45,178 nucleotides of DNA from contig CALJNA010000097.1 of the NCBI GenBank assembly GCA_937981955.1, positions 1 to 45,178 of the forward strand, in the 5' to 3' direction. Shown here one piece after another: positions 9,434-18,800 of the stretch. The DNA comes from an uncultured Granulosicoccaceae bacterium (GTDB lineage Bacteria > Pseudomonadota > Gammaproteobacteria > Granulosicoccales > Granulosicoccaceae). Below the pieces are notes generated by a model. It was not told the DNA's origin. It saw nothing but the letters and a program-made list of their open reading frames with translations, and did not search any database. The position numbers and the translations under genes are program-made. Position 1 is the first letter of the stretch, and the number at the start of each line of letters is the position of its first letter.

Positions 9434-10210
9434 ATGAGCTACTGGCAACTTCAACTGACAGCGTTTCTGACCATCGTGCGAAAGGAGATTCGACGATTCA
9501 CACGTATCTGGATACAGACCATTACCCCACCTGCCGTTAATGCCTTGCTTTACATGCTGATTTTCGGTGGTTTGATCGGTTCGCGTATTCGTGAGGTTAA
9601 CGGTGTTGCTTATATGGATTTTCTGGTGCCCGGCATCATCATGATGGGCATTATCACCAACTCGTACGGAAACGTTGTGTCGTCCTTTTTTGGTAGTAAA
9701 TTACAAAAGTATGTAGAAGAATTGCTGGTATCCCCGGTGAGCAATGCAACCATTCTGGCGGGGTATGTAACTGGAGGTGTGGCTCGAGGTATTGCGGTTG
9801 GCTCCATTGTCTCGCTTGTGGCTCTGTTCTTTATCGACCTGAAACCTGTCTATCCGATGGCAACCTTGTGTATCGCCGTATTAACTTCGGTGATGTTTTC
9901 GCTGGGGGGGCTGATTAACGCGGTCTATGCAAAAACCTTCGATGAATGCTCTATTGTGCCAAATTTCGTTTTAGCCCCTTTAACCTATCTGGGCGGCATA
10001 TTTTACTCCATCGATATGTTGCCGCCTATAGCTCAGAAACTCTCGCTGTTTAATCCTGTGCTGTACATGATAAACGGCTTCCGTTATGGGATACTGGGCG
10101 TAAGTGATATACCGTTGTGGCAAAGTTTTGCCGTTGTTTTTGCATTTATTGCTATTTTAGGCACAATCGCAATGGTATTGCTTAATCGAGGTGTCGGTAT
10201 CAAAACCTGA
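9434..10210 (+). CDS. yadH: ABC-2 type permease, YadH-like
   Basis: A 258-residue permease with six predicted membrane segments and the ABC2_membrane motif near the C-terminus (LAPLTYLGGIFYSIDMLP, then FNPVLYMINGFRYG). Length and sequence character match YadH-type permeases that partner YadG ATPases, and the ATPase gene is immediately upstream. The N-terminal amphipathic helix (LTIVRKEIRRFTR) is the usual coupling region. The transported substrate is not known for this family. The stop at 10210 is followed by the methyltransferase, with its start about 66 bp further on. Confidence 0.92.
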   Translation: MSYWQLQLTAFLTIVRKEIRRFTRIWIQTITPPAVNALLYMLIFGGLIGSRIREVNGVAYMDFLVPGIIMMGIITNSYGNVVSSFFGSKLQKYVEELLVSPVSNATILAGYVTGGVARGIAVGSIVSLVALFFIDLKPVYPMATLCIAVLTSVMFSLGGLINAVYAKTFDECSIVPNFVLAPLTYLGGIFYSIDMLPPIAQKLSLFNPVLYMINGFRYGILGVSDIPLWQSFAVVFAFIAILGTIAMVLLNRGVGIKT

Positions 10211-10276
10211 TTGCTGGAACCTGCAACAGAAGCAAACTACAATCACACACTAAAGTTAACTGATCAGAACCTCAAC

Positions 10277-11140
10277 ATGACAACTGCAGAAAAAGTTCGT
10301 TCAAGACCATCGGCCCGGGCCAAAAAGGCGGCTATGAAAAAAGAGCCCACAATGGCTGAGCTGGCTGATCGTCATGCGCTTTATCAGGAATCAGTGCAAA
10401 ATTCTGAATTTGAACTGGATTTTATCGACGATACCTTCAAAGAACTTACCGGCCGCACAGCAGTATCCATGCGAGAAGATTTCTGCGGAACGGCGATCAG
10501 TTCGGTGGAATGGGTGGAGCGGCGTGATGACAACACGGCCATCGGTGTTGATTTTGATTCTGAAGTGCTTGGTTGGGGCGAAAAGCATAATGCGTCACGG
10601 CTAAAGCCTGCACAGCGTGAGCGCCTCACTTTGCTCGAGGAAGATGTGCTGGAGGTGACCACCGATAAAGTCGATGTTATCCAGGCTTACAATTTCAGTT
10701 ATTGGTTTTTTCAGGAAAGAAAAACCATGCTGGATTATTTCCGTCGCACAAGAGAAGCGTTGGTAGATGACGGCATACTTTTTCTTGATGTTTTCGGTGG
10801 TTCAGAGTGTTATCAAACCCAGAAGGAAAAGCGCAAACTTGACGGATTCAAGTACATCTGGGAGCAAGCCGAGTTTAATGCTGTAACCAACGAACTCAAA
10901 TGCCATATCCATTTTCATTTTCCGGATAAATCAAAACTGAAAAAAGCGTTCAGTTACACCTGGCGCGTTTGGGGTGCAAAAGAGTTACAGGAAATACTGT
11001 CAGAAGCTGGTTTTAGCGAGGCAATTATCTATCGACAGAAATTCGATGATAAAACCGACGAGGCGCTTGATGAGTACATCGCCACCGAGGAGGCTGAGGA
11101 CTATGCTTGCTGGCTCGGCTACATCGTCGCTAGACGCTAG
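10277..11140 (+). CDS. Class I SAM-dependent methyltransferase
   Basis: A 287-residue cytoplasmic protein. Motif I is present as MREDFCGTAISSVEWV, followed by the acidic strand TAIGVDFD (motif II), a VDVIQAYNFSYWFF stretch (motif IV region) and GILFLDVFGG (motif V), so it is a Rossmann-fold methyltransferase. The N-terminus is basic (RSRPSARAKKAAMKK). The substrate cannot be inferred. The ATG at 10277 is preferred over a TTG at 10211 because the intervening codons show no family character; no strong ribosome-binding site distinguishes them. A strong hairpin lies 41 bp downstream. Confidence 0.85.
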   Translation: MTTAEKVRSRPSARAKKAAMKKEPTMAELADRHALYQESVQNSEFELDFIDDTFKELTGRTAVSMREDFCGTAISSVEWVERRDDNTAIGVDFDSEVLGWGEKHNASRLKPAQRERLTLLEEDVLEVTTDKVDVIQAYNFSYWFFQERKTMLDYFRRTREALVDDGILFLDVFGGSECYQTQKEKRKLDGFKYIWEQAEFNAVTNELKCHIHFHFPDKSKLKKAFSYTWRVWGAKELQEILSEAGFSEAIIYRQKFDDKTDEALDEYIATEEAEDYACWLGYIVARR

Positions 11141-11181
11141 CAGGCCTGCCAAACTCAAACTTCTTTCTTGTTCATCGATCA

Positions 11182-11218
11182 CTGTCTGCCGGCTGCGCAC
11201 TGATGCTCCGGCAGACAG
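11182..11218. terminator. Perfect 11-bp inverted repeat, possible terminator
   Basis: The arms ctgtctgccgg (11182-11192) and ccggcagacag (11208-11218) are perfectly complementary, with a 15-nt loop. It begins 41 bp after the methyltransferase stop. There is no T-run after the stem on either strand, so it is not a canonical intrinsic terminator; it could be a transcript-stabilising hairpin or a protein site. Confidence 0.45.
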
Positions 11219-11421
11219 ATCCGACTTATCCGCAAATCATGTCAGCCCGCGGGCTACGAAACGTGGTCTTGCACACAATATCTGTCCATTTCACCCATTC
11301 TCTTTGTAAAATTCACACTGTGTAATTTCTATTGTGCAATTTTAAAGTAGTTGCCGATAAACTGGGTACATCTTTAAATTTGCGCTTCCTGCTGCTGCTG
11401 CGGTCGGATTCAATTAGAAAA

Positions 11422-11697
11422 ATGCACATGACAAATCAACAAAGCAAAACCACCCCGATCGCCAGCAGAGTCGTCAAGACCAGTCGCTGGATCCACAACC
11501 GAGAGCTGAGAATTGGCATGTATGTGCGTGAGCTGGATTGCCCTTGGGAAGAGACCCAGTTTATGTTTCAGGGCTTTGTAATCGACACACCCGATCTTTT
11601 GCGCGATGTGCAGCAGGTGGCCGAGCATGTGTGTATTGAATCTGAAGGTATTGGCAGATCTGGCTTGAGCGCAGAGCGGTGTCAAAACGTAGCGTGA
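11422..11697 (+). CDS. Orphan DUF3391-domain protein (HD-GYP N-terminal domain without HD-GYP)
   Basis: A short frame of 91 codons from the ATG at 11422 (an alternative ATG lies at 11428). The segment RELRIGMYVRELDCPWEE, then FMFQGFVIDTPDLLRDVQQVAEHVCIE, matches the DUF3391 domain normally found at the N-terminus of HD-GYP cyclic-di-GMP phosphodiesterases. No HD-GYP domain follows: the frame stops at 11697 and the convergent kinase gene ends at 11785. It is therefore either a stand-alone regulatory fragment or the remnant of a truncated phosphodiesterase gene. The last residues (GRSGLSAERCQNVA) no longer resemble the domain, which favours decay or truncation. No good ribosome-binding site is seen. 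Confidence 0.6.
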   Translation: MHMTNQQSKTTPIASRVVKTSRWIHNRELRIGMYVRELDCPWEETQFMFQGFVIDTPDLLRDVQQVAEHVCIESEGIGRSGLSAERCQNVA

Positions 11698-11784
11698 ATT
11701 GGCTAAGCGTGTAAAAGCGCTGCCGGAATCTGAAGGCTTTACCCAGGCTTGTCGACAGACCTTCTTTAGCTTGGATCTGTCTAC

Positions 11785-13191
11785 TCAGAACTGCAGTATC
11801 ACTCTGGCGCCGCCCGTTTCGGTGGCGTCGAGTTTCAAATCTCCACCATAGCTGTGCAATAGCTCTTTGCTCGAGGCCAGCCCCAAACCCTGGCCCTCGA
11901 CACCCGTGTCGGCTCTGACGCCTCGACCCAATAGCGAATCCCGTGCATCTTCTGGGAACCCGGGTCCGTCATCATCAATAACGATTTGTCGAGAGGGTTC
12001 ATCGCTCGCTATGCGGATTGTCCGACCGCCGTATTTACAGGCATTGTCCAATACGTTCCCCAGCACTTCATAAAGATCAACTTCAGCAAGTCGTACCTGA
12101 AAGTGCTCGCTGACCTGTATTTGAAACTCTGGCTTCGGGTCGTGATAAATCTTGCTCAGTGAATCGCAAAGCTTCTCTATTACTGGAACCGGAGAAACCG
12201 GCTTGGAAAGATACTGCGGTGTCCGCATTGCGGCGCGTTGCAGGTACCGATCAACCGTACTTTGCATTTGTGTGGTCTGCTCGCTAATGACTTGCCCGGT
12301 TTGCAAATCGGGGAGTGATGCGTCCTCTGCATTATCGTCAGTTAGCGGTATTTGAGTGTTATCTCTTTTTTCGACAGAACCGACTTTGAAAGGTGAGGTT
12401 TCGCCGAGATTTTTCAGTACGGACAAAGGCGTTTTAAGACTATGCGCCAGATCGTTGAGCAGGTTCCGGTATTGCCGATGACGATTTTTCTCGCTGACCA
12501 GTAACAGGTTTATGCTGTTGGCAAGTGGCTTGAGTTCCTTTGGAACGTCTTCATCGAGCTTTTCGCGAGTACCCTGTTCAATTTGATCCAGCTCTTCTCC
12601 AATGTGTCTTAACGGCTGCAGACTTCGATTTAATATCCACAGTTGCAGTAGTAGCAAACCGATGGCTGAAGCCAACAGTGTTAACCATAAGGTTTGATCG
12701 AAACGCCGTAACTGACCAGTCAGCAGGTCTGCATCGGCCACAACATGGACAATGAATGGCAACTCCTCACCCGACTCAAGCTCCCAGACAGTGGCCATTT
12801 GCATGCGATGGACATCGCCACTGTCAGCTTGATCAAGGCGGTCAAATATCCATTCGCCAATCGGGGAGTAATCGACCCGAGGTAAAGGAGCTGAGGTAGA
12901 TTGTGATTCCCACAACTGCATACCGCCATTACCGATGACCTCTGCGTACAAACCAGATGAGACTTGATTCAGGCGTGAATCGGGTAGGGCAAGATCATTC
13001 ACAACCGGGCGTTGTTCGTCTTCTATTTCCGTTGCGCCCAGAATGCCGTAAACCAGTCCTTGCAAACGATCGAATAGTGCCGTCTCTGCACGCTTTTTTA
13101 CCGAGTAGCTAATCGATAAGCCAGTGAGTAAAACAAAAATGGCGAGAACAATGGCAGTTCCGGACAGCAACCTGGCAGAAATGGAATTCAC
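11785..13191 (-). CDS. Sensor histidine kinase, PhoQ-like
   Basis: A 468-residue inner-membrane kinase. Membrane segments lie at about residues 9-30 and 168-187 and flank a periplasmic sensor domain of about 135 residues. A HAMP-like linker follows, then the H-box LNDLAHSLKTPLS with phospho-acceptor His250, the N-box VLGNVLDNACKYG, the G1 motif IDDDGPGF and the G2 motif GQGLGLA. An insertion of about 40 polar residues sits between the H-box helix and the second dimerisation helix (KRDNTQIPLTDDNAED region), longer than usual. It is encoded 2 bp downstream of its response regulator. By family resemblance it is PhoQ-like, but the ligand is unknown. Confidence 0.9.
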   Translation of the reverse strand: MNSISARLLSGTAIVLAIFVLLTGLSISYSVKKRAETALFDRLQGLVYGILGATEIEDEQRPVVNDLALPDSRLNQVSSGLYAEVIGNGGMQLWESQSTSAPLPRVDYSPIGEWIFDRLDQADSGDVHRMQMATVWELESGEELPFIVHVVADADLLTGQLRRFDQTLWLTLLASAIGLLLLQLWILNRSLQPLRHIGEELDQIEQGTREKLDEDVPKELKPLANSINLLLVSEKNRHRQYRNLLNDLAHSLKTPLSVLKNLGETSPFKVGSVEKRDNTQIPLTDDNAEDASLPDLQTGQVISEQTTQMQSTVDRYLQRAAMRTPQYLSKPVSPVPVIEKLCDSLSKIYHDPKPEFQIQVSEHFQVRLAEVDLYEVLGNVLDNACKYGGRTIRIASDEPSRQIVIDDDGPGFPEDARDSLLGRGVRADTGVEGQGLGLASSKELLHSYGGDLKLDATETGGARVILQF

Positions 13192-13193
13192 GC

Positions 13194-13895
13194 TCAGGTA
13201 GCGTTGCCGCTGGGTTCTCGCTCGCGGGCCAGTGCAAGCCGATAACCACGACCGCGCAGTGTTTCAATCGGGTTCAGAGTTTTGTCTTTATCCAGCTTTT
13301 GCCGCAATCGTCGAATGAATACTTCAAGCACGTTCGGGTCAGGGTTACTTTCTTCTTCATACAGATGGTCGAGTAACTTGGCCTTACTGATCACGCTGCC
13401 AGCATGTGTGCCCAGATAAGACAACACGCGATATTCATAGGCCGTAAGCTCTACGACGTTGTTGTCTACGCTAACTTGTTGCGTTCGTGTGTCGATAGTC
13501 AGTCGTCCAAAGTGCAGCTGTGATTCTGACCAGCCGCCCGAGCGCCGAAGCAGAGCACGCAGTCGAGCCATTAACTCTTCAAGATGAAATGGTTTCGCGA
13601 GGTAGTCGTCAGCTCCTGCCTCAAGACCTTCCACTTTATCTTGCCAGTTATCTCTGGCGGTAAGAATAAGCACGGGATAGGTACATTCTTTTTCACGCAG
13701 TTTTCGGATAAGACTCAGACCGTCAAGACCGGGCAGACCGAGATCAATAATTGCGATATCAATTGGCATGGTGGTGGCCAGGTACAGACCCTCATCGCCA
13801 TCTGCGGCAGAATCGATGGCATATTCGTTCTCACGCAAAACAGTTTCTATCTGTTCGCGGAGAGTGTCTTCATCTTCAACTACGAGGGCGCGCAT
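13194..13895 (-). CDS. OmpR-family response regulator, PhoP-like
   Basis: A 233-residue two-domain regulator. The receiver domain (1-118) has acidic pocket residues E7-D8, phospho-acceptor Asp51 in IAIIDLGLPGLDG, Thr79 and Lys101 (YLAKPF). The C-terminal winged helix (about 125-222) has the expected LTAYEYRVLSYL and RRLRQKLDKD ... TLRGRGYRL segments. It should bind DNA as a phosphorylated dimer and respond to the kinase encoded immediately downstream. A PepSY gene lies 12 bp upstream, so PepSY, regulator and kinase are likely one operon. It resembles PhoP/QseB-type regulators. Confidence 0.93.
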   Translation of the reverse strand: MRALVVEDEDTLREQIETVLRENEYAIDSAADGDEGLYLATTMPIDIAIIDLGLPGLDGLSLIRKLREKECTYPVLILTARDNWQDKVEGLEAGADDYLAKPFHLEELMARLRALLRRSGGWSESQLHFGRLTIDTRTQQVSVDNNVVELTAYEYRVLSYLGTHAGSVISKAKLLDHLYEEESNPDPNVLEVFIRRLRQKLDKDKTLNPIETLRGRGYRLALAREREPSGNAT

Positions 13896-13907
13896 GGCAA
13901 ACCTGAA

Positions 13908-14159
13908 TTATTTGAACTCACGAACCGTATAGACTTTCACGCGTCCGTCAGTAATTATTTTTACAGCGAATACGGACAAACCATTGTTGTTCACTTTTTT
14001 CTTCACGCTCAGCACCCGCCCTTCACCACTGCGCTTTTTGGCAATTTCAATTGCCTGCGCACGCGTACGTTTCTCGCCATCGGCATAAGCGGTATGAATC
14101 ATACCGCTGCCGATCGAGATAGTCGCGACCAAAAGGAGGTTGGTAAAAAGGCGTGACAT
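13908..14159 (-). CDS. Small secreted PepSY-domain protein
   Basis: An 83-residue protein with a signal peptide ending near AYADG (residues about 1-27) and a single PepSY domain: TRAQAIEIAKKRSGEGRVLSVKKKV, then LSVFAVKIITDGRVKVYTV. PepSY proteins are periplasmic or membrane-associated and are proposed to inhibit or sense proteases or other envelope factors. It is the first gene upstream of the response regulator and kinase, an arrangement that suggests it modulates or reports to the kinase's periplasmic domain; this is inference. Confidence 0.82.
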   Translation of the reverse strand: MSRLFTNLLLVATISIGSGMIHTAYADGEKRTRAQAIEIAKKRSGEGRVLSVKKKVNNNGLSVFAVKIITDGRVKVYTVREFK

Positions 14160-14204
14160 GAATATTCGTGATTCTTTTAATAAGGTTTGTCTGAAAGCAG
14201 CTTA

Positions 14205-14843
14205 TCAGTGACGCGCCGGAGCCAGGTTGACCTGTAGCTCAATTTGATCACCCGGGTCACGTTTCATGCGCGTAGTGAACGTGCGGCCACGATATTCATA
14301 AGTGACATCGTAAGCTTGAACACGCTGCTCGTAACTGGTGTGCATGGTCTCTTTGCAGTGCTCAACAGGTCGTGTGCTGATCACGCGTTGTGGCTGAGTG
14401 ATTTCGGTACGACGCTGATGACGGCGATGACGAGACACGTCGCTGCCTCGGGCTTCATTGGCAATAACAGAACCAACAATGGCACCGGCCACGGTTGCAC
14501 CGTTACGTGCACCACGGCTACTGCGCTTGCCTAACTGATTGCCAATAACACCACCAATAATACCTCCGATCAGGGCATCACCACCGCTGTAGGTTCTGGC
14601 AGAGCGATAGGAATCAGATGGCTGAGCAAAGCGTTGGCGAGTACCTTCACGAATGACGACGTGTTCTTCCTGTTCAATCCAGCATTCTTTCTGAGGTTTC
14701 TGATATCGAACCTGACGAAATACGGGTTGAACGTCTATTACGTTTGCGAATTCGGTAAAACGGTGACGCAGCTGCGGAGCATCTGCTGCGATGGCCAGGT
14801 TGCTGATACCCACCAGAACGGCGGCGGCGATAATCTGTTTCAT
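14205..14843 (-). CDS. Glycine-zipper 2TM (17-kDa antigen-like) envelope protein
   Basis: A 212-residue exported protein. The signal peptide MKQIIAAAVLVGISNLAIAADA directs it to the periplasm. The central Gly-zipper, GGDALIGGIIGGVIGNQLGK followed by NGATVAGAIVGSVIANEA (about residues 85-130), is the glycine-zipper 2TM/Rick_17kDa_Anti signature. A basic region (RHRRHQRR) and a C-terminal beta-rich segment (VTYEYRGRTFTTRM) follow. There is no lipobox. Such proteins are associated with the outer membrane and often have stress or envelope-integrity roles. The ATG at 14843 gives a clean signal peptide and has gtgag upstream; a GTG at 14855 would add four residues. Confidence 0.85.
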   Translation of the reverse strand: MKQIIAAAVLVGISNLAIAADAPQLRHRFTEFANVIDVQPVFRQVRYQKPQKECWIEQEEHVVIREGTRQRFAQPSDSYRSARTYSGGDALIGGIIGGVIGNQLGKRSSRGARNGATVAGAIVGSVIANEARGSDVSRHRRHQRRTEITQPQRVISTRPVEHCKETMHTSYEQRVQAYDVTYEYRGRTFTTRMKRDPGDQIELQVNLAPARH

Positions 14844-15038
14844 AATAAGTCTCACTTTATGTTGACAACGCTCTGTTTTGACGTTGCAAACACTCTACTG
14901 ATACCCGACTGAACGTATCCTGAATATCGGACCGATGCAGTTGTAAACCACCGTAAATCGGCCAAATTGCAAACCAGATCACACCTAAGTGATTGTTTTC
15001 TGGAACGGGGCTGGTTTTAACCAACCCCCGGCCGGATG

Positions 15039-15803
15039 CTAGTTAGATGCTGCCTCGAGCGGCAAAATCTTAACCAGCAAACCGAATCTGGGGTTATCAA
15101 TGTAGTGAAATTCACCGCTTCGCATTTTGCGGCTTTGCGACAGCCGGTAACTTTTCAGGTTTTCCGTATCGGTAAAGACCAGGCGTGTATCCAGGTGCAG
15201 AAAACGTCCGAGCCGAACTTTTAAGGTGCCGCTGATTGTGGTCGTGGTGATTTTTCGGGTTCGTGATGGCTGGGGTTGTGCTGATGCAGGGATGAACTTG
15301 TTATAGGGTTTCAAGTCATCTGGCAAATAAATGGGTAAGGTCTTGCCAATATTAATGCGCACCGCTTGCGCATTCTTGTTATCCAGACCGGGCTGACGCC
15401 ACGCGAAATGCTTTAGCAAACGATAACTGCCACTGGCACGAATTTTCTGGGCAGCTTCATCAAGCGCAAGAGCATCATCGAGTAACGCAAACCCAAGTGA
15501 AGCAGCCTTGTCGCCTGTCAGTCCGATAGCTGAATTAATACGCGGAAAATACAATGGCCCGGATGCGGCTTTTTTTGCTTCATCCAGGTTCTCGAGCACA
15601 ATGACTTCGATCAGGTAGTTTCGTTCTTGCGCTTGTACGTTTGAGGAGCTGACCAGAAAACCGAGAACGAGAATGCTTAGCGCAATCGCGAAACGAAATC
15701 GGCAGCTAATCTGGCTGCTGATGTGGCGTAGCGAACTGCGGCGTATAGCGTGGCTAGTTGTAGCGCGATGCTGACGATGATCTGATCCGGAACTTGATGG
15801 CAT
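15039..15803 (-). CDS. csiV: CsiV-family protein
   Basis: A 254-residue exported protein. Its long basic N-terminus precedes a hydrophobic segment (FAIALSILVLGFLVSSSNVQAQ), which suits a signal peptide with an extended n-region. The mature part begins YLIEVIVLENL and contains SYRLLKHFAWRQPGL, LKVRLGRFLHLDTRLVF and GEFHYIDNPRFGLLVKILP, typical of the CsiV family of peptidoglycan-binding periplasmic proteins. The position directly downstream of mfd on the same strand is the conserved gammaproteobacterial context. CsiV acts with the CsiA-type division factors in some species; that role is not shown here. The ATG at 15803 is preceded by agggtg. Confidence 0.85.
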   Translation of the reverse strand: MPSSSGSDHRQHRATTSHAIRRSSLRHISSQISCRFRFAIALSILVLGFLVSSSNVQAQERNYLIEVIVLENLDEAKKAASGPLYFPRINSAIGLTGDKAASLGFALLDDALALDEAAQKIRASGSYRLLKHFAWRQPGLDNKNAQAVRINIGKTLPIYLPDDLKPYNKFIPASAQPQPSRTRKITTTTISGTLKVRLGRFLHLDTRLVFTDTENLKSYRLSQSRKMRSGEFHYIDNPRFGLLVKILPLEAASN

Positions 15804-15860
15804 GCTTCACCCTGATATTGCTGCTTCGTATGCTGTAAACAGTATACGTGCAATGGCCTC

Positions 15861-15882
15861 GGCGCGCTGCGTTCCGCGCGCC
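15861..15882. terminator. GC-only hairpin between mfd and csiV
   Basis: The arms ggcgcgc (15861-15867) and gcgcgcc (15876-15882) form a 7-bp all-GC stem with an 8-nt loop. It starts about 10 bp after the mfd stop in the minus direction and precedes csiV. No T-run follows, so it may attenuate or stabilise the transcript without full termination. Confidence 0.35.
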
Positions 15883-15892
15883 TGAACACCGA

Positions 15893-18800
15893 TCAGGACA
15901 CGACGGCGGCTTTTTTTACACTCAGTTTGTCAAGCAATGTGTCAAGAAATTCGCTGGTTTGGCTAACATCATCGAACTCTTTACTGACCCGTAGCATCTG
16001 CTGGCCATCGAATCGATACACTGCGGCATTCTTCTGAATTAATTCAATAAGCTGCATCGAGTCGATATTCGGTTCTTTGTTAAATTGCACACGCCCGCCG
16101 TGCGAATTCATTTCCAGCCGCTCAATACCCATATCGCTACATCGCTGCTTGATTTTCATCACCTCGAACAGATTGCTGGTTTGTTCGGGTAACAAACCAA
16201 AGCGATCGATCAGTTCGATCTTCAGCTCTCGTAGTTCGGCTTCGGATTTGGCCGCTGCAATCCTTTTGTAAAGTATGAGTCGATGGTGTACGTCGGGTAC
16301 GTAGTCTTGCGGTAGAAGGGCGGGTACACCCAGATCAACTTCGGTTCCTTGAGCCAGTGGTGCATCGTAGTCGGGCAGTTGACCCGATTTTAATGCCTTG
16401 ACCGCGCGTTCGAGTAACTCGGTGTATAGCGTAAACCCGATCTCTTGAATTTGTCCGCTTTGTCCTTCACCCAGTAACTCACCTGCGCCTCGAATTTCCA
16501 GATCGTGAGTAGCAAGCGTGAATCCAACGCCGAGATCTTCCAGAGACTCAATGGCTGTGAGCCGTTTTTCAGCATCGGAAGACATGACACCTTTAGGCGG
16601 TGTAATCATGTATGCGTAAGCACGATGATGGGAGCGACCAACGCGTCCGCGAAGCTGATGCAATTGTGCCAAACCGAGTTTGTCAGCGCGATTAATTATA
16701 ATTGTGTTGGCACTGGGAATATCGATACCACTTTCAATGATGGTTGTACTCACCAGAATATTGAATCGCTGGTGATAAAAATCCACCATGACTGTTTCCA
16801 GTTCAGATTCACGCATTTGTCCGTGCGCGTATTGCACTTTTGCACCGGGTACAATTTCTTCGAGCGTGCGGGTAATGCGTTCAATGGTGGCTACTTCGTT
16901 GTGCAGAAAATACACCTGTCCACCTCGATTCAGTTCGCGTTCGCAGGCTTCGCGAATCTGCACATCGGACCATTCGCCAACGAAAGTTTTAATGGCATGC
17001 CGATGTTGCGGAGGGGTGGCGATGATGGAAAGGTCGCGCATGCCGGCCAAGCCCATATTCAGCGTTCGGGGAATTGGTGTTGCGGTGAGAGTGACGATGT
17101 CGATTTCGGCACGAAGGGCTTTCATGTGTTCCTTGTGGCGAACTCCAAACCGATGCTCCTCATCGATAATGACCAGACCCAGATTTTTATACCGCACATC
17201 TTTCTGAATGAGTTTGTGTGTACCGATGACAATGTCGATACCACCGCTAGCCAGTTTATCGAGTATAGCCTTTTGATCCTTGGCTTTAACAAACCGCGAC
17301 AAAGACTCAATTTGAATAGGCCAGTCGGCAAACCTGTCCAGAAAATTCTGATGGTGTTGTCGGGCCAGCAGAGTGGTCGGCACCAGCACAGCAACTTGTT
17401 TGCCGGCATCAACGGCAACAAAGGCAGCTCGCATAGCTACTTCAGTTTTTCCAAAACCGACATCACCACAAACAACACGATCGGTTGGTTGTGTTGAACG
17501 TAAATCGGCAACAACGCTATCTATTGCGCTGGCCTGATCGGGTGTTTCTTCAAACGGAAAAGCCTGTGCAAAGTTTGCATAGTTTTCGGAGCTTGCCGGG
17601 AAGGCAAAGCCTTTTCGCGCAGCACGTCTGGCATGAATTTCCAGTAATTCGGCTGCAACATCATAGGCCTTTTCTGCAGCTTTTCGTTTTGCTTTCTGCC
17701 AGGTATCGCTACCCAGTTTGTGCAGCGGTGCAGTGTCTTCACTGGCCCCGGTGTAGCGCGAGATGAGATGTAACGAAGATACTGGCACGTACAGTTTGTC
17801 GTCACCGCTATAGTGAATGGTGACGTACTCGTTTTCGATACCACCAACATCCAGACTGGTTAATCCCTGGTAACGACCAACACCGTGGTCCAGGTGCACG
17901 ACCGGTGCACCAAAGGATAAATCAGTGAGGTTCGCAATAATGGCATCAGAGTCGCGAGTGGGTCGACGTCGCTCGCGTCGCTTAACCCGAGTTGCTCCCA
18001 GCTGGGACTCGGTGATAATCGCTACGCGTGCATCGGGCAGTAACACACCGCGATCAAGCGGTGCAGTAGTCAGACACAAGTCGCGTTCGCTGCCAAGAAA
18101 TGTCGTCCAGCTATCAACCGTTTCCGGTGTGAGCCGGTTACCCACTAACTGATCAAGCAAGGCTTCACGCCTTCCGTGCGATTCAGCCACGAACAGCACT
18201 CTGCCTTTAAAGCCGTCGATAAAATCCTGCAGCGGCCCCATGGGGCGCTCGGCTCTGGCATCAACTGGGTAGATGTCCGGAACTTTGGTTGGGTAATTCA
18301 GACCGCTTCTTGCCGTGTTTTCAATTTCAAAACGTTGAGTGGAAATGCAATGGAACGATTTTAATCTTTTCTTCATTTCACCGGGTTCGATAAACAGGTG
18401 TTCCGGTGGCAGAATAGGGCGCTCAACATCGTGACGCCGTTGTTCATACCGTTCCCCAGTGGTATCCCAGAAGGTTTGCATGCCATCTTCGGCACTGTCT
18501 ACGTGTATGAACGTTGCGTCGCCCGGCAGGTAATCAAAAATATCCGCCATTTGTTCAAAAAATAATGGCAGGTAGTACTCAATACCTGACGGTGCACGAC
18601 CTTCTGAGACCGCTTCATATAACGGGCTGTTTTTGCTTTCCGCTTCGAACGTATTGCGGAACTGTCGGCGAAACAGACCAATGCCATCTTCATTAAGTGG
18701 AAACTCGTGTGCTGGCAGCAGTTCAATGCGCTCAGCCTTGTCGAGGCCGCGCTGAGTATCCGGGTCGAAGGTTCGAATGGTGTCGATTTCTTCATCGAAG

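Noticed and set aside
13584..14156. 190-codon plus-strand frame opposite the response regulator and PepSY gene
   Set aside because: It overlaps two well-supported genes on the other strand and has no recognisable motif.
16505..17497. 330-codon plus-strand frame opposite mfd
   Set aside because: It is the complement of conserved Mfd translocase motifs and shows no family or signal features.
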